This document shows positions 1-8,113 of a stretch of DNA of 21,139 nucleotides, in pieces (positions within the stretch are counted from its first letter, which is position 1; every line of letters starts with the position of its first letter). Source of the DNA: DASVVT01 sp036386415 (GTDB taxonomy: Bacteria > Acidobacteriota > Blastocatellia > Pyrinomonadales > Pyrinomonadaceae). The notes under the pieces are model-generated. The model saw only the letters and a list, made by a program, of their open reading frames with translations, was not told the origin of the DNA and made no database searches. The position numbers and the translations under genes were made by a program. The stretch is taken from NCBI GenBank assembly GCA_036386415.1, contig DASVVT010000069.1, forward strand, positions 1-21,139. The letters run 5' to 3'.

Positions 1-57
1 GTAGCCAGTAGAAAAGAAAGACACTTGCTTTTCTACTGGCTACTGACTACTGTCTAC
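1..57. repeat. Heptamer hairpin element, CAGTAG type
   Basis: Perfect 16-base inverted repeat at 1-16 and 28-43 with an 11-base spacer, followed by further copies of a CTACTGN heptamer up to 57. It lies 7 bases beyond the stop codon of the Nfu gene and could also act as its transcription terminator. The same heptamer family recurs at 11149-11275. The element may extend past the left edge of the window. Confidence 0.85.
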
Positions 58-64
58 TTGAATC

Positions 65-625
65 TTACACCGCCACGACTTCCAGCTCCGGGTCGATCTC
101 TTGCCGGAGCATGCCTTCGATAGCCATCAGCGTGCCGGAGAGCGAGCTGGGGCAGCTTCCGCAAGCGCCCTGATACCTGATCGAGAGCGTGTGCTCTTTT
201 AAGCCCAGCACTTCCAGCCAGCCGCCATCACCGGCCAATGCGGGACGCACCTTCTCGTCCAGTATCTCGTTGATGCGCTGAAGTCGCGGGTCATCGCTCA
301 CGGCGACGGCGATTGCGCCTCCGACAGCAGCCGCCGCCCCTGCGCTGGTCGCAGCGGTCGATTCGGCGGCGCGAATCGGCACGGCCAGTTCCGGCAATAG
401 CTCGTCCCAGTCTCCCTCTTCCGTCTTCTCCACAGTGATCATCCGATCCATGTAGAAGACCGAAACGACATGACCGACATCGAACAGAGATTTGGCGAGG
501 GGGTCTGCTTCGGCCTGCTCGGCTGAGTCGTAAGAGTGTGTCGTGCCGTTGGAAACAGGCTCTTTCAGAATAAACTTGACCGCGTTCGGATTCGGTGTCT
601 CTTGTATATCAGTGATCTTCGGCAT
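65..625 (-). CDS. Nfu-type iron-sulfur cluster carrier (NifU C-terminal domain protein)
   Basis: 186 residues. Residues about 1-85 form an Nfu N-terminal domain (start MPKITDIQETPNPNAVKF). An Ala-rich linker at about 86-110 leads to a NifU-like C-terminal domain at about 112-186 with the CxxC pair C155-G-S-C158 in the context YQGACGSCPSS. In this family the two cysteines of a homodimer hold a transient 4Fe-4S cluster passed to client apoproteins in the cytosol. The start is supported by AAGGA 9 bases upstream of ATG and by the conserved N-terminus. A TATAAT box lies about 75 bases upstream. The gene stands alone here, but the window also encodes an enzyme with several Fe-S clusters that could be a client. 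That link is inference. Confidence 0.93.
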   Translation of the reverse strand: MPKITDIQETPNPNAVKFILKEPVSNGTTHSYDSAEQAEADPLAKSLFDVGHVVSVFYMDRMITVEKTEEGDWDELLPELAVPIRAAESTAATSAGAAAAVGGAIAVAVSDDPRLQRINEILDEKVRPALAGDGGWLEVLGLKEHTLSIRYQGACGSCPSSLSGTLMAIEGMLRQEIDPELEVVAV

Positions 626-685
626 TCTTCGATTTCCTTATGCTCGCCAGTCGCTGGACTGCGGTAATAAACTCTAAAAAAATTT

Positions 686-706
686 GTTCGCTCACGAACT
701 ATTATA
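686..706 (-). promoter_or_regulatory. Putative promoter -10 box and overlapping inverted repeat upstream of the Nfu gene
   Basis: On the minus strand a perfect TATAAT (706-701) precedes the Nfu gene, but no convincing -35 hexamer sits at the usual distance. A small inverted repeat, GTTCG-TGAG-CGAAC (699-686), falls where transcription would start and could be an operator. It is followed by AAA and a run of seven T. Confidence 0.4.
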
Positions 707-758
707 CTTCCTTTTACCCCTGAGCGCATTGCGAAGAAAGGTCAATGTCGCCTGCGGC

Positions 759-847
759 GATTGCGGATTGTAGATTGCGGAATGCGGATTGAAAAAGCCG
801 CGTCGCCTCTTCTTCAATCCGCAATCCGCATTCCGCATCCCGCAATC
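759..847. repeat. Heptamer hairpin element, GCGGATT type
   Basis: Two 35-base arms, 759-793 and 813-847, are inverted imperfect copies of each other built from GCGGATT/GCGGAAT/GTAGATT heptamers, with a 19-base centre. The right arm ends 7 bases beyond the stop codon of the hybrid kinase, so it could serve as that gene's terminator. The same family is seen at 11764-11829. Confidence 0.85.
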
Positions 848-854
848 AGCGCTT

Positions 855-3083
855 TCAGACTTTCTCGGTTCGCCTGGCGAGGCTGGCGATGGCAGAGATC
901 AGCTCGTCTGGCTCGATGGGCTTGGGTAAGTGTATCTGGTAGCCTGCTGAGAGGGCGCGCAGGCGGTCTTCGCTTCGGGCGTAGGCGGTCAGGGCGATGG
1001 CGGGAATTTGCCTGCCGCGCTCCAGCCCGCATCTCCTGACCTTGCTGATCAACTCGTAGCCGTCTTCGCCCGGCATGCCGATGTCGCTCACGAGTACGTC
1101 TGGCTCCCACTCGAGCGCCGAGAAAGCCTGCTGAGCAGTGCAGGCTACTTTAACCTCGGCCCCGCGCTTTCTGAGCACCATGTCGAGCATCTTGCAGGTA
1201 TCTTCATCGTCGTCAACGACGAGCACGCGCACCCCTTTGATCTCAGGCTTCTCTTCGCTGATGCTATGTCCGCTTCCGAGCGCTTGCGGCGTCGAAGTCT
1301 CGGCCACACCATCTGGCGTCGAGACCTGCGGAACGTCTGCGACGACGAGCGGGAGTTTCACCGTGAAGGTCGTTCCCTGACCTGACCCGCCGCTTTCCAC
1401 CTTGACCGTTCCGCTATGCAGTTCGACCAGATGCTTGACTATCGCCAGCCCTATGCCCAGCCCGCCGTACGCCCTCGTGCTCGAACTGTCGGCCTGGCGG
1501 AAACGGTCGAACACGTGGGGCAGAAAGTTCATATCAATTCCGATTCCCGTATCGCTGATGGTGATCTCGGCGTGCGAGTCTGTCTGCGCGAGCTTGACCT
1601 CTACGAGCCCGCCCTCGGGCGTGAACTTGATGGCGTTCGAGAGCAGATTCCACATCACCTGTTGGAGTCGCTCAGGGTCTCCCAGAACCGGCGTCCGGGT
1701 CGCATCGAGAGATGTTTGCAGCCGGATAGATTTTTCATCCGCCAGGGGACGGACGCCGTCTACGGCCATCTCTACGAGCGATGTCACCTCGACGAGGCGA
1801 GCTTCCAGGCGGAGCTTGCCCGTAATGATGCGCGACACGTCGAGCAGATCGTTGATGAGCTGCCCCTGTGTGATGGCTTTGCGCTCGATAATCTCCAGCC
1901 CGCGTTCGAGCAGGTCGTCCGGGACCTGCCCCGAACGGAGCATGTGCGACCACCCGCGTATGGAAGTCAGCGGCGTGCGCAGCTCGTGTGAGATGGTCGC
2001 CAGGAATTCGTCCTTGGTGCGATTGGCGGCCTCTGCTTCGGCGCGCGCAGCCTGCTCATGGATAAGCTGTGCGCGCTCCTTTTCAGCCTGCCGACGCTCG
2101 CTGATGTCGCGGATCGCCATGACGTTAAGCCAACGCCCTTGCTGCTCTATGGCTTTCCCGCAGATTTCAATGGAGAAAGTCGCGCCATCCTTCCTGAGCC
2201 CAGTGGCCTCGAAAGACTTCCCGTCCTTCGACTGGATATTCTTCATGACCAGAGCTTGAGACTCCGGCGCGATCAAATTCAGAGCGTTGATGCCGACAAC
2301 TTCAGAGAGCGTGTAGCCGAACATGGAGGCGAGCGCCTGATTAGCATCTATCAACTGGCCGTTCTCGTGTACGGCGACGCCTTCAAACGTCGCCTCGGAC
2401 AACTGGCGAAACCGTTCCTCGCTCAACTGCGTGGCGCGAACTGCCGCTTCCAGCTCACTCTTCCGGCGCACATCCCGGATGTGCATCCTCTCTAACTGTT
2501 CCAGCGCGCGAAACCGAACCGTATGAATCAGCACGGAGATGACGGTCGCGGCAAACAGCATGAAGCCGTAATGACGCCAGTCCGGCGAAGAGTTTTCGAT
2601 CAGGAAAATTCCAGCCCAGCCGCCGAGCGCGAGCCCTAAAACGAGCGCGAGCCAGCGCGCCGACAGAAAAAAACAGCCGACGCCGATGACGAGTAGCGCG
2701 ACGTTCGTCGTCTGTTCAGGCTCGGAGAGCAGGTAGAGGTGAAGCAGGCTGTTAAGCAGAATCACGCCCGCGATGCAGGCGCCAATTCCGTGAGCCCAGC
2801 GGGACGGGATCGCATAATGGCGCAGGACAAAGTAGAGAGCGAGCAGCAGAAGAGTGCTTCCTGCGGCCACCATGCTCATCTTCGCGGCTGCGACCGGCGG
2901 CAGAAAAAGCCTGTGGCTGATGGCGAAGATCAGATAGAGCGCGCTCAACCCTATGCAGACAGGCCGCAGGCTTTGCAGAACAATCGCGTCGAGCGCCGCC
3001 CGTATAACCTGCGGCTCAGGCCACGACGACCTCTCTAACTCATCGGCTTGTCCTGAGTTGTCCTCGATTGAACGCCTCATCAC
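855..3083 (-). CDS. Membrane-anchored PAS hybrid sensor histidine kinase
   Basis: 742 residues counted from a GTG; an ATG one codon later is equally possible, and no clear Shine-Dalgarno sequence decides. Residues about 40-190 hold roughly six hydrophobic membrane segments. A PAS domain follows at about 220-330, then a HisKA domain with the phospho-acceptor H366 (ISHELRTPLTS). The HATPase_c domain shows the N box (NLLSNAIKF, 479-487), DTGIGID (511-517) and GLGIGLAI (541-548). A C-terminal receiver domain at about 617-740 has acidic pocket VDDDED, phospho-acceptor D667, T699 and K721. All catalytic residues are present. The architecture predicts an inner-membrane sensor that relays phosphate from His to its own Asp. 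No response regulator with an output domain lies nearby, so the partner must be elsewhere. The signal is unknown. Confidence 0.95.
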   Translation of the reverse strand: MMRRSIEDNSGQADELERSSWPEPQVIRAALDAIVLQSLRPVCIGLSALYLIFAISHRLFLPPVAAAKMSMVAAGSTLLLLALYFVLRHYAIPSRWAHGIGACIAGVILLNSLLHLYLLSEPEQTTNVALLVIGVGCFFLSARWLALVLGLALGGWAGIFLIENSSPDWRHYGFMLFAATVISVLIHTVRFRALEQLERMHIRDVRRKSELEAAVRATQLSEERFRQLSEATFEGVAVHENGQLIDANQALASMFGYTLSEVVGINALNLIAPESQALVMKNIQSKDGKSFEATGLRKDGATFSIEICGKAIEQQGRWLNVMAIRDISERRQAEKERAQLIHEQAARAEAEAANRTKDEFLATISHELRTPLTSIRGWSHMLRSGQVPDDLLERGLEIIERKAITQGQLINDLLDVSRIITGKLRLEARLVEVTSLVEMAVDGVRPLADEKSIRLQTSLDATRTPVLGDPERLQQVMWNLLSNAIKFTPEGGLVEVKLAQTDSHAEITISDTGIGIDMNFLPHVFDRFRQADSSSTRAYGGLGIGLAIVKHLVELHSGTVKVESGGSGQGTTFTVKLPLVVADVPQVSTPDGVAETSTPQALGSGHSISEEKPEIKGVRVLVVDDDEDTCKMLDMVLRKRGAEVKVACTAQQAFSALEWEPDVLVSDIGMPGEDGYELISKVRRCGLERGRQIPAIALTAYARSEDRLRALSAGYQIHLPKPIEPDELISAIASLARRTEKV

Positions 3084-3153
3084 CGTTTATGATATTAAAT
3101 TACGGCGATTTATAGAACCATAAAGCGGCTCTTTCAGCTAAACGAGGCGCGTC

Positions 3154-3243
3154 TAAACGCATGAGGCGCGAAAGCTACAAAGCGAAGTGGTCGCCTCTTG
3201 GCGCTCTCGGAGCGTCCTATCCTTTGCGCTCCTCATGCGTTTA
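3154..3243. repeat. Hairpin element between kinase and DUF4186 gene
   Basis: Arms at 3154-3174 (TAAACGCATGAGG...GAAAG) and 3222-3243 are inverted copies differing by a small insertion, with further complementarity inside (GGCGCTC...GAGCGTC). It lies in the 219-base gap between two minus-strand genes. Apart from this element I see nothing in the gap. Confidence 0.75.
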
Positions 3244-3302
3244 AATCTCTTCACCGAACCACTCCGCTCCGCTTTTGAGATACGCTCTTAAGATTTCAGG
3301 CT

Positions 3303-3650
3303 CTACTGTCGCGTCAGCCATTCTCTGAGCACGGTCAGGACATAACGTTTCTCTTCCATGCTGAGCGCACGACCCTTCGGAATCCCGTGCCACTTCTGTA
3401 AACAACCACGGCAGCAAGTGGCCGTCGCGTGCTGTGCGACGAAGGCCGGATGATTGCCCATCGGCGTCTGTCGGCCATCATTGGCGGGATCGGCTGGCGC
3501 AAGACGCTTCTCTATAAAATCGGCAGCATGCTCAAGGATCGTCTCCAGCCCCCGGCGGCGAAGGTAATCAAGCTCTTTCCCGCGCAGGCGAAAGCGGCGT
3601 CGAAAAGGCGACCCGCCGAGCGCGGCAAAGACTTCATTCAAATCTCGCAT
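3303..3650 (-). CDS. DUF4186 family protein
   Basis: 115 residues. The sequence matches my memory of DUF4186: RLRGKELDYL, HAADFIEKRLAPADPANDGR, QTPMGNHPAFVAQHATATCC and RGCLQKWHGIPKGRAL. The C79-C80-x2-C83 group with conserved histidines suggests a metal site, but the family has no established function that I know. A GGGGAAAG Shine-Dalgarno sequence lies a few bases before the ATG. It starts 52 bases after the stop of the upstream acetyltransferase gene and is probably co-transcribed with it. Confidence 0.85.
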   Translation of the reverse strand: MRDLNEVFAALGGSPFRRRFRLRGKELDYLRRRGLETILEHAADFIEKRLAPADPANDGRQTPMGNHPAFVAQHATATCCRGCLQKWHGIPKGRALSMEEKRYVLTVLREWLTRQ

Positions 3651-3704
3651 CGTACTCTTTCCCCTCGACGCCAGCCTGAGCCGCGAGGTTCACGCTCCGG
3701 CAAC

Positions 3705-4583
3705 TTAAAAGAGAAGCGGGCCTGAAGACAGGTACTGCTCCATGCGACCGAAGGGCGAAGTGGTCAGCAGGTGTGAGAAGGCCATCAGCCGCAGCCCGGC
3801 TCCCAAAGCGAAACGAATGGCCGCGTGATTGATGCCCGGAATCATCAGGCGTACCTGCTCTGCCCGCTCTCTTGCGTCACGGCAAGCCATTCCTATGAGC
3901 GCCTGTGCGTCTTGAGGATCGAGCCAGGCCGCCGGGCCTATGGTTCCATGATTGGAGAAATAGTAGTAGCCGACGACGCGACCATCGCGCAGCACCTGGC
4001 GTCCCTCATTCTGCGTCTCGAAGAGCCAGAACCTGTGATCCGTCTCCCTTCGGGTAGCGCGGACTCGTGCATCCAACTGCATCGCCGTCGCCAGTGCCAG
4101 CGGCTCGACCGCGTACCCGGCTCGCTCCTCCGAGAGATCGACGGCGCGCCCCGTGAAGGTGAGAATCTGATAGCCCGGCAGCATCCCTTTCTTCATATAG
4201 ACGGCCATCGCCGTCATATCGACGGATGACCAGGTGAAGAAGGTTGAAGCGCCGAGGCGTCTGCCTTCGTCCATCACACGTTCGAGCAGCGTGCCTCCCA
4301 TCTTCTGTTGCCGTAGATGCGGGAGCGCCCAGAAGCCCGAGAGAAACCAGAGCTTATCTCGCACCACGGCATGGCAAATCGCAGCGATCCGCCCGTCAAC
4401 TTCCGCTAGATGGAAGATGCCCGTGCGCTGTATGTGCCCGTATCCTGTTTCCGTATGTTTGCGATCCGGCAGCGGCAATCCGATCCCGTTACGCGCATAC
4501 ATATCTGCGACGGAGCTCAGAAAAACCTCCACGCTTTCAGGTACATCCGCCTCGCCTGCGCGGCGGTACAAGACTTTATACAC
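3705..4583 (-). CDS. GNAT-family N-acetyltransferase, two GNAT-like domains
   Basis: 292 residues from GTG at 4583. A longer reading from GTG at 4592 is possible, but GGAGGA (4598-4593) touches that codon and sits a normal 9 bases before the 4583 GTG. The N-terminal half has a GNAT fold with the acetyl-CoA loop RQQKMGGTLL, following the beta strand LWFLSGFWALPHL. The C-terminal half repeats GNAT-like features (DGRVVGYYYFSNHGTIGP, then RLMIPGINHAAIRFALGAGL). The substrate cannot be told. It is divergent from the MerR gene and leads into the DUF4186 gene. Confidence 0.8.
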   Translation of the reverse strand: MYKVLYRRAGEADVPESVEVFLSSVADMYARNGIGLPLPDRKHTETGYGHIQRTGIFHLAEVDGRIAAICHAVVRDKLWFLSGFWALPHLRQQKMGGTLLERVMDEGRRLGASTFFTWSSVDMTAMAVYMKKGMLPGYQILTFTGRAVDLSEERAGYAVEPLALATAMQLDARVRATRRETDHRFWLFETQNEGRQVLRDGRVVGYYYFSNHGTIGPAAWLDPQDAQALIGMACRDARERAEQVRLMIPGINHAAIRFALGAGLRLMAFSHLLTTSPFGRMEQYLSSGPLLF

Positions 4584-4678
4584 TTTATCCACTCCTCCAC
4601 AGGCAGCATACGAGATGGCCGTAGACAGTCAAGGTGAGGGCGTGAAAAGCAGCGCGGATATCCTGCCAGTAAATACTG

Positions 4679-4707
4679 TTGACAATGAATGTGGGCTGCT
4701 CTACACT
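4679..4707 (+). promoter_or_regulatory. Sigma70-type promoter of the MerR/VWA operon
   Basis: TTGACA (4679-4684), a 17-base spacer and TACACT (4702-4707). Transcription would begin near 4713-4715, at or next to the ATG at 4716, which predicts a leaderless or almost leaderless MerR mRNA. The in-frame ATG at 4689 falls inside the promoter and is therefore unlikely to be the start. Confidence 0.6.
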
Positions 4708-4715
4708 CTTCCGCC

Positions 4716-5402
4716 ATGAAGAGTTTGCTTGATAAGGCGCGCCAGGCGAAGTATGTCGGGGTCGCAGAGCTGGCGGACGAAGCGGCGAAGGTTCTGTTTG
4801 AGATCGGCACGGCGCAGGAGCGCGGGACGGTCAGCGAAGTGCCGGACGAGCGTACCATCAGGTATTACCTCTCTGAAGGTCTGCTCTCGCCTGCGGAGGA
4901 GAAGCAGGGCACGGCGTCGGTTTTTGGCTACAGGCATCTGCTACAGCTTCTGGTGGTGAAGAAGCTACAGTCTGAGCACTTACCGATTCGCAAGATCAAA
5001 GAGCTGGTTGACGGGCGCGTCGAACGAGACCTTGAGCGCTTACTGGGCGCGAGTGAAAGTGGCTCGACAGCCCGGAATGATGCTCTCAGATACCTTGAAA
5101 CGCTCTTGACAACGCAGGCATCAACAGCAGCGCCGCAGTCAAGGACTTTGCGTTCGCAGGCACAGCCGGGCGCGATGTCTGCGAGGGCGGCTCTGTCTGC
5201 ATCGCCCGCTCAGCCTTCGCCGCCGCCGCAGCAACAGAGCGCGGGAACGTGGCAGCGCATAGAGATCGAGCCGGGGTTGGAATTACACATGCGCGGCGAT
5301 TACCAGCCGCCCGATGATGCCAGGCAGCGGCGACGGCTGGCGCGCAACGTCTTACGCACCATCGAATCACAGAGCCAGAGGCTTCAGAAAGCGAGGAGAT
5401 AA
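4716..5402 (+). CDS. MerR-family transcriptional regulator
   Basis: 228 residues from ATG 4716, chosen because the apparent promoter covers the upstream ATG. The winged-helix DNA-binding region lies at about residues 44-100: DERTIRYYLSEGLLSP, then FGYRHLLQLLVVKKLQ and LPIRKIKELVDG, the usual MerR arrangement. There is no cysteine-bearing metal-sensing loop of the MerR/CueR kind. The middle (about 115-175) is a low-complexity Ala/Ser/Pro/Gln linker. A C-terminal conserved-looking stretch (TWQRIEIEPGLELHMRGDY) is followed by a basic tail, and this part may sense or bind a partner. The stop is 6 bases before the VWA start, so the two form an operon and probably a functional pair. Confidence 0.88.
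   Translation: MKSLLDKARQAKYVGVAELADEAAKVLFEIGTAQERGTVSEVPDERTIRYYLSEGLLSPAEEKQGTASVFGYRHLLQLLVVKKLQSEHLPIRKIKELVDGRVERDLERLLGASESGSTARNDALRYLETLLTTQASTAAPQSRTLRSQAQPGAMSARAALSASPAQPSPPPQQQSAGTWQRIEIEPGLELHMRGDYQPPDDARQRRRLARNVLRTIESQSQRLQKARR
5394..5399 (+). promoter_or_regulatory. Ribosome binding site of the VWA gene
   Basis: AGGAGA overlaps the last sense codons of the MerR gene, 9 bases before the VWA ATG at 5409. It fixes the VWA start and suggests translational coupling. Confidence 0.7.
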
Positions 5403-5408
5403 AAAGGT

Positions 5409-6671
5409 ATGTCCCAATCAATTCCGAAATTAGAATTCCTGACCGAGCGGACACGGCTTGTGGCCGGGCGCGATCAGACAGTCAGCGTGCTCATACGCGT
5501 CATACCGCCCGAAGTGGATGCGAGGCAGGCCGCGCGTCCGAAGCTTAATCTGGGTATGGTGCTGGATCGCTCCGGCTCTATGGGCGGCGAAAAGATGGAG
5601 CACGCGCGCGACGCGGCTGCCTACTGTATAGACCAACTGCTACAGACGGATCGCCTGAGCCTCGTCATCTTTGACGACCAGATAGAGGTGCTGATTCCCA
5701 GCCAGTATGCCGAGAACAAGCAGGGGCTGAAGGAGCAGTTGGCGCATATCCGCGCGCGTAATTCGACGGCGCTGCACGAGGCCTGGGTGCGCGGCGGGAT
5801 GCAGGTCAGCGAGCATCTGACGGACGGCGCGATCAACCGCGTGCTATTGATTACGGATGGTCAGGCCAACGTCGGGTTGACGAATACGGACGAGATCGTG
5901 ACGCAGGCGATGGAACTTTTCAAACGGGGCGTGAGCACTTCGACCATCGGCATCGGCAGTGACTTCAATGAAGACCTGCTGCTGCCGATGGCGCAGGCCG
6001 CAGGCGGCAATGCCTGGCACGTCCGTGCCGCCGAAGACATGCAGCGCATCTTCACTGTGGAATTGGAGGGTCTCATCGCGCAGGTGGCGCATAGCGTCAC
6101 GCTCGGCCTCGTGCCTTCGGACGGCGTACGTCTCTCGGATGTCCTCAACGATTTCGAGCTGAGCGAGACGGGGCGTTACAAGCTGCCAGACTTGCAGGCC
6201 GGATCACCGCTCGACATCGTCGTGCAGCTCAGAGTGCCCGCGCAAACGACCAACTCGAAGCGGCATCTGTTAGACCTGCGTCTGGGCTACACGCCGCAAG
6301 AGGCGAAATCAGCGGAGGTCATCAAGCAGGCGCTCGAGCTGGAATTCGACTCGGAGGAATCTGTCTCGAGGCTGCCGGTCAATCATGAGGTGACAAAAGC
6401 TGTCCGCCTGCTGATGAATGCCCGTGCGCGGCGTGAAGCGATGGCGCACATGGATGCGGGCAATTACGTTCTGGCACAACACGTCGTCGGCGCAGCCCTC
6501 AGCGCAACTCGCGTCGCTTGTGCGCCGATGGCGAGTGCTCCTGATGTCCAGGCGGAATACGAGTCGCTCGCCAGTCTGGGCGAATCGCTGGAAGACCGCA
6601 GCCAGGACAAGATGAACCGCAAACGGCTCGCTTATGAGTCCTACGCGCGCCGCCAGAGCAAAAAGGTTTAA
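5409..6671 (+). CDS. VWA domain protein (Ca-activated chloride channel-like / inter-alpha-trypsin type)
   Basis: 420 residues, with no signal peptide or membrane segment, so probably cytoplasmic. The von Willebrand A domain spans about 45-225 and has a complete metal-ion-dependent adhesion site: D53-x-S55-x-S57 (LDRSGSM), T120 (RNSTALHEAW) and D150 (LLITDGQANVG). An all-beta region follows (about 230-320), then a helical C-terminus. VWA proteins of this kind bind partner proteins through a Mg2+/Mn2+ ion; the name 'chloride channel' is a historical label, not evidence of transport. No MoxR ATPase, a common partner of bacterial VWA proteins, is nearby. The MerR gene just upstream is the only neighbour in the operon. 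Confidence 0.9.
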   Translation: MSQSIPKLEFLTERTRLVAGRDQTVSVLIRVIPPEVDARQAARPKLNLGMVLDRSGSMGGEKMEHARDAAAYCIDQLLQTDRLSLVIFDDQIEVLIPSQYAENKQGLKEQLAHIRARNSTALHEAWVRGGMQVSEHLTDGAINRVLLITDGQANVGLTNTDEIVTQAMELFKRGVSTSTIGIGSDFNEDLLLPMAQAAGGNAWHVRAAEDMQRIFTVELEGLIAQVAHSVTLGLVPSDGVRLSDVLNDFELSETGRYKLPDLQAGSPLDIVVQLRVPAQTTNSKRHLLDLRLGYTPQEAKSAEVIKQALELEFDSEESVSRLPVNHEVTKAVRLLMNARARREAMAHMDAGNYVLAQHVVGAALSATRVACAPMASAPDVQAEYESLASLGESLEDRSQDKMNRKRLAYESYARRQSKKV

Positions 6672-6680
6672 GGTCTCAAA

Positions 6681-6791
6681 GGGAGATTCAAACGCAAAGG
6701 ACGCAAAGGAAGACGCGCCAAGAGCGCAATGGATCAGATTCTTTGCGCTCTTGGCGTCTTCTACTTCGCGCCCTTTGCGTTTGAATCTCCC
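6681..6791. repeat. Long hairpin element, ACGCAAAGG type
   Basis: Perfect 19-base arms at 6681-6699 and 6773-6791 enclose tandem ACGCAAAGG copies. An inner stem pairs about 6711-6729 with 6743-6760, giving one long interrupted hairpin. It fills most of the gap between the convergent VWA and solute-binding genes and could terminate transcription both ways, although it has no T-tract. Confidence 0.85.
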
Positions 6792-6795
6792 TGTC

Positions 6796-7854
6796 TCACT
6801 TGTTCCGCCCGCGTATCTCCGTATCCCAGTAGCGCAGCCACTCGCCGCCCTCCTTGCGCAGCAAGTCCCAGTCGAGCGCCATGCGCGGGAAGGGCTCATT
6901 CATCCATTGGGGCAGTTGCGTGCGATCTATGTCCGTGCGCACGGGGATGCGATAATACTTCTGAGCGGCGTAAGCGAGGCTTTCAGGACTGGTGACGAAC
7001 TCGTAAAATTTGCGCGCCTCTTCTTCGTGGGGCGCGCCGCGCACGATGGCGATCCCGTCCATGATGACGGGCGTACCGCTCGCAGGGAACGTATAGGCGA
7101 GCTGCGGGAAGCCTTTCTGCTCACGAAAAATCTGCACATCGGGCAGGTTCCAGAGCGTGACGAGCCCTTCCTGGCGCGCGAGCTTTTGCATGAGCAGCGT
7201 GCCGTCAGCCGTATACTCGTGCACGTTTGCGTCGAGGCGGCGCAGCCAGTCGTAGCCGCCCGCAGGCGAGCCCGTCTCCTTGTAGAAACGCCAGATCATC
7301 GCGCCGAAAATCGCGCGCATCGAATCCGATGGAGTCGGATTACGTATCAAGACGCGGTCGCGCCATCTCGGATCAAGCACGTCATCCCAATCCTTTGGCG
7401 CGTCCGCCGCCGCAACCTGCTCGCTGTTATAAACGATGACCTCAGGCGTCTCGTAGGTCCCATACCAGCGATCCTGCGCATCGCGCGCGCTGGTGGAAAC
7501 CTGCCCGGCCCACGTCGGGCGATACGGCGCGAGCAGGTTTTCATCTGCAGCCGTCTGAAAGGTTGTGTGCGCCGCTCCCCACCACAGGTCTGCCTGCGGG
7601 CGATTGCGCTCAACGCCCAGCCGCCGCAACACCTCCTGCGAGCCCATGTCGAGAAACTGTATCTCTACGCCGCCGCCCTCCGGCGTCTGCCTGTAGCGGG
7701 CGATAAAGTCCTTCAGCATGTCCTGCCCGTGCGGCGTGTAGATGAGCAGCATGCGTCCCTTGTCCTTCTCCGAAGGCTTGCACGAGAGAGCGAGAAGGAC
7801 GAACGCAAGAAGAATAGTGAAGGCGAGCGTAAACGGACGAGAATTGGTAAACAT
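6796..7854 (-). CDS. Extracellular solute-binding lipoprotein, iron/spermidine-type ABC family
   Basis: 352 residues. An N-terminal hydrophobic segment ends in a lipobox-like LALSC with C25, so a lipid-anchored, exported protein is predicted. The body resembles Fe3+-type type-2 periplasmic binding proteins: LLIYTPHGQDMLKDFIARY, ADLWWGAAHTTF, YGTYETPEVIVYNSEQV, PKDWDDVLDPRW, PVIMDGIAIVRGAPHEEEA and the C-terminal YRIPVRTDI. Members capture a ligand for an ABC importer. No permease or ATPase gene is adjacent, so its transporter is elsewhere or it has another role. The ligand is uncertain; ferric iron is only the family default. Confidence 0.85.
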   Translation of the reverse strand: MFTNSRPFTLAFTILLAFVLLALSCKPSEKDKGRMLLIYTPHGQDMLKDFIARYRQTPEGGGVEIQFLDMGSQEVLRRLGVERNRPQADLWWGAAHTTFQTAADENLLAPYRPTWAGQVSTSARDAQDRWYGTYETPEVIVYNSEQVAAADAPKDWDDVLDPRWRDRVLIRNPTPSDSMRAIFGAMIWRFYKETGSPAGGYDWLRRLDANVHEYTADGTLLMQKLARQEGLVTLWNLPDVQIFREQKGFPQLAYTFPASGTPVIMDGIAIVRGAPHEEEARKFYEFVTSPESLAYAAQKYYRIPVRTDIDRTQLPQWMNEPFPRMALDWDLLRKEGGEWLRYWDTEIRGRNK

Positions 7855-7948
7855 GTGCCTGCAATGGAACCGACGAATGAACCCGAAACTTGAAGATCAG
7901 CGATGCCGCTCATGCTAACACATGATGAAACCGCAGATGCAGATAAAG

Positions 7949-8028
7949 AAATGAGGAATGAGGAATGATGAATTAAAAACCTAAATTGAAGCGGTTTGGC
8001 TCTTCTTTTCATTCCGCATTCATCATTT
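7949..8028. repeat. Heptamer hairpin element, GGAATGA type
   Basis: The left arm 7949-7974 (AATGAGGAATGAGGAATGATG) and right arm 8008-8028 are imperfect inverted copies built of GGAATGA/CATTCCG heptamers. It lies in the 259-base gap between the divergent solute-binding and glutaredoxin genes. A related half-element without a second arm is at 12501-12533. Confidence 0.7.
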
Positions 8029-8038
8029 GCCTTGTGGC

Positions 8039-8068
8039 TTGGCGTAGGCAGCGACTCGCAAGTAGAAT
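8039..8068 (+). promoter_or_regulatory. Possible promoter of the glutaredoxin-like operon
   Basis: TTGGCG (8039-8044), an 18-base spacer and TAGAAT (8063-8068), about 45 bases before the glutaredoxin start. It is a reasonable sigma70 match just after the hairpin element, seen by eye only. Confidence 0.4.
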
Positions 8069-8113
8069 AATCAGACATCCATTAAACACGGCAGAGAATC
8101 GCAAGGGGAGCAA

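Noticed and set aside
1402..2259. 285-codon plus-strand frame opposite the hybrid kinase
   Set aside because: Low-complexity Ser/Arg-rich translation, antisense to kinase catalytic domains.
6634..7893. 419-codon plus-strand open frame opposite the solute-binding protein gene
   Set aside because: It is antisense to a well-supported lipoprotein gene, runs through a hairpin repeat and has an Arg/Ala/His-rich composition typical of G+C-rich antisense frames.
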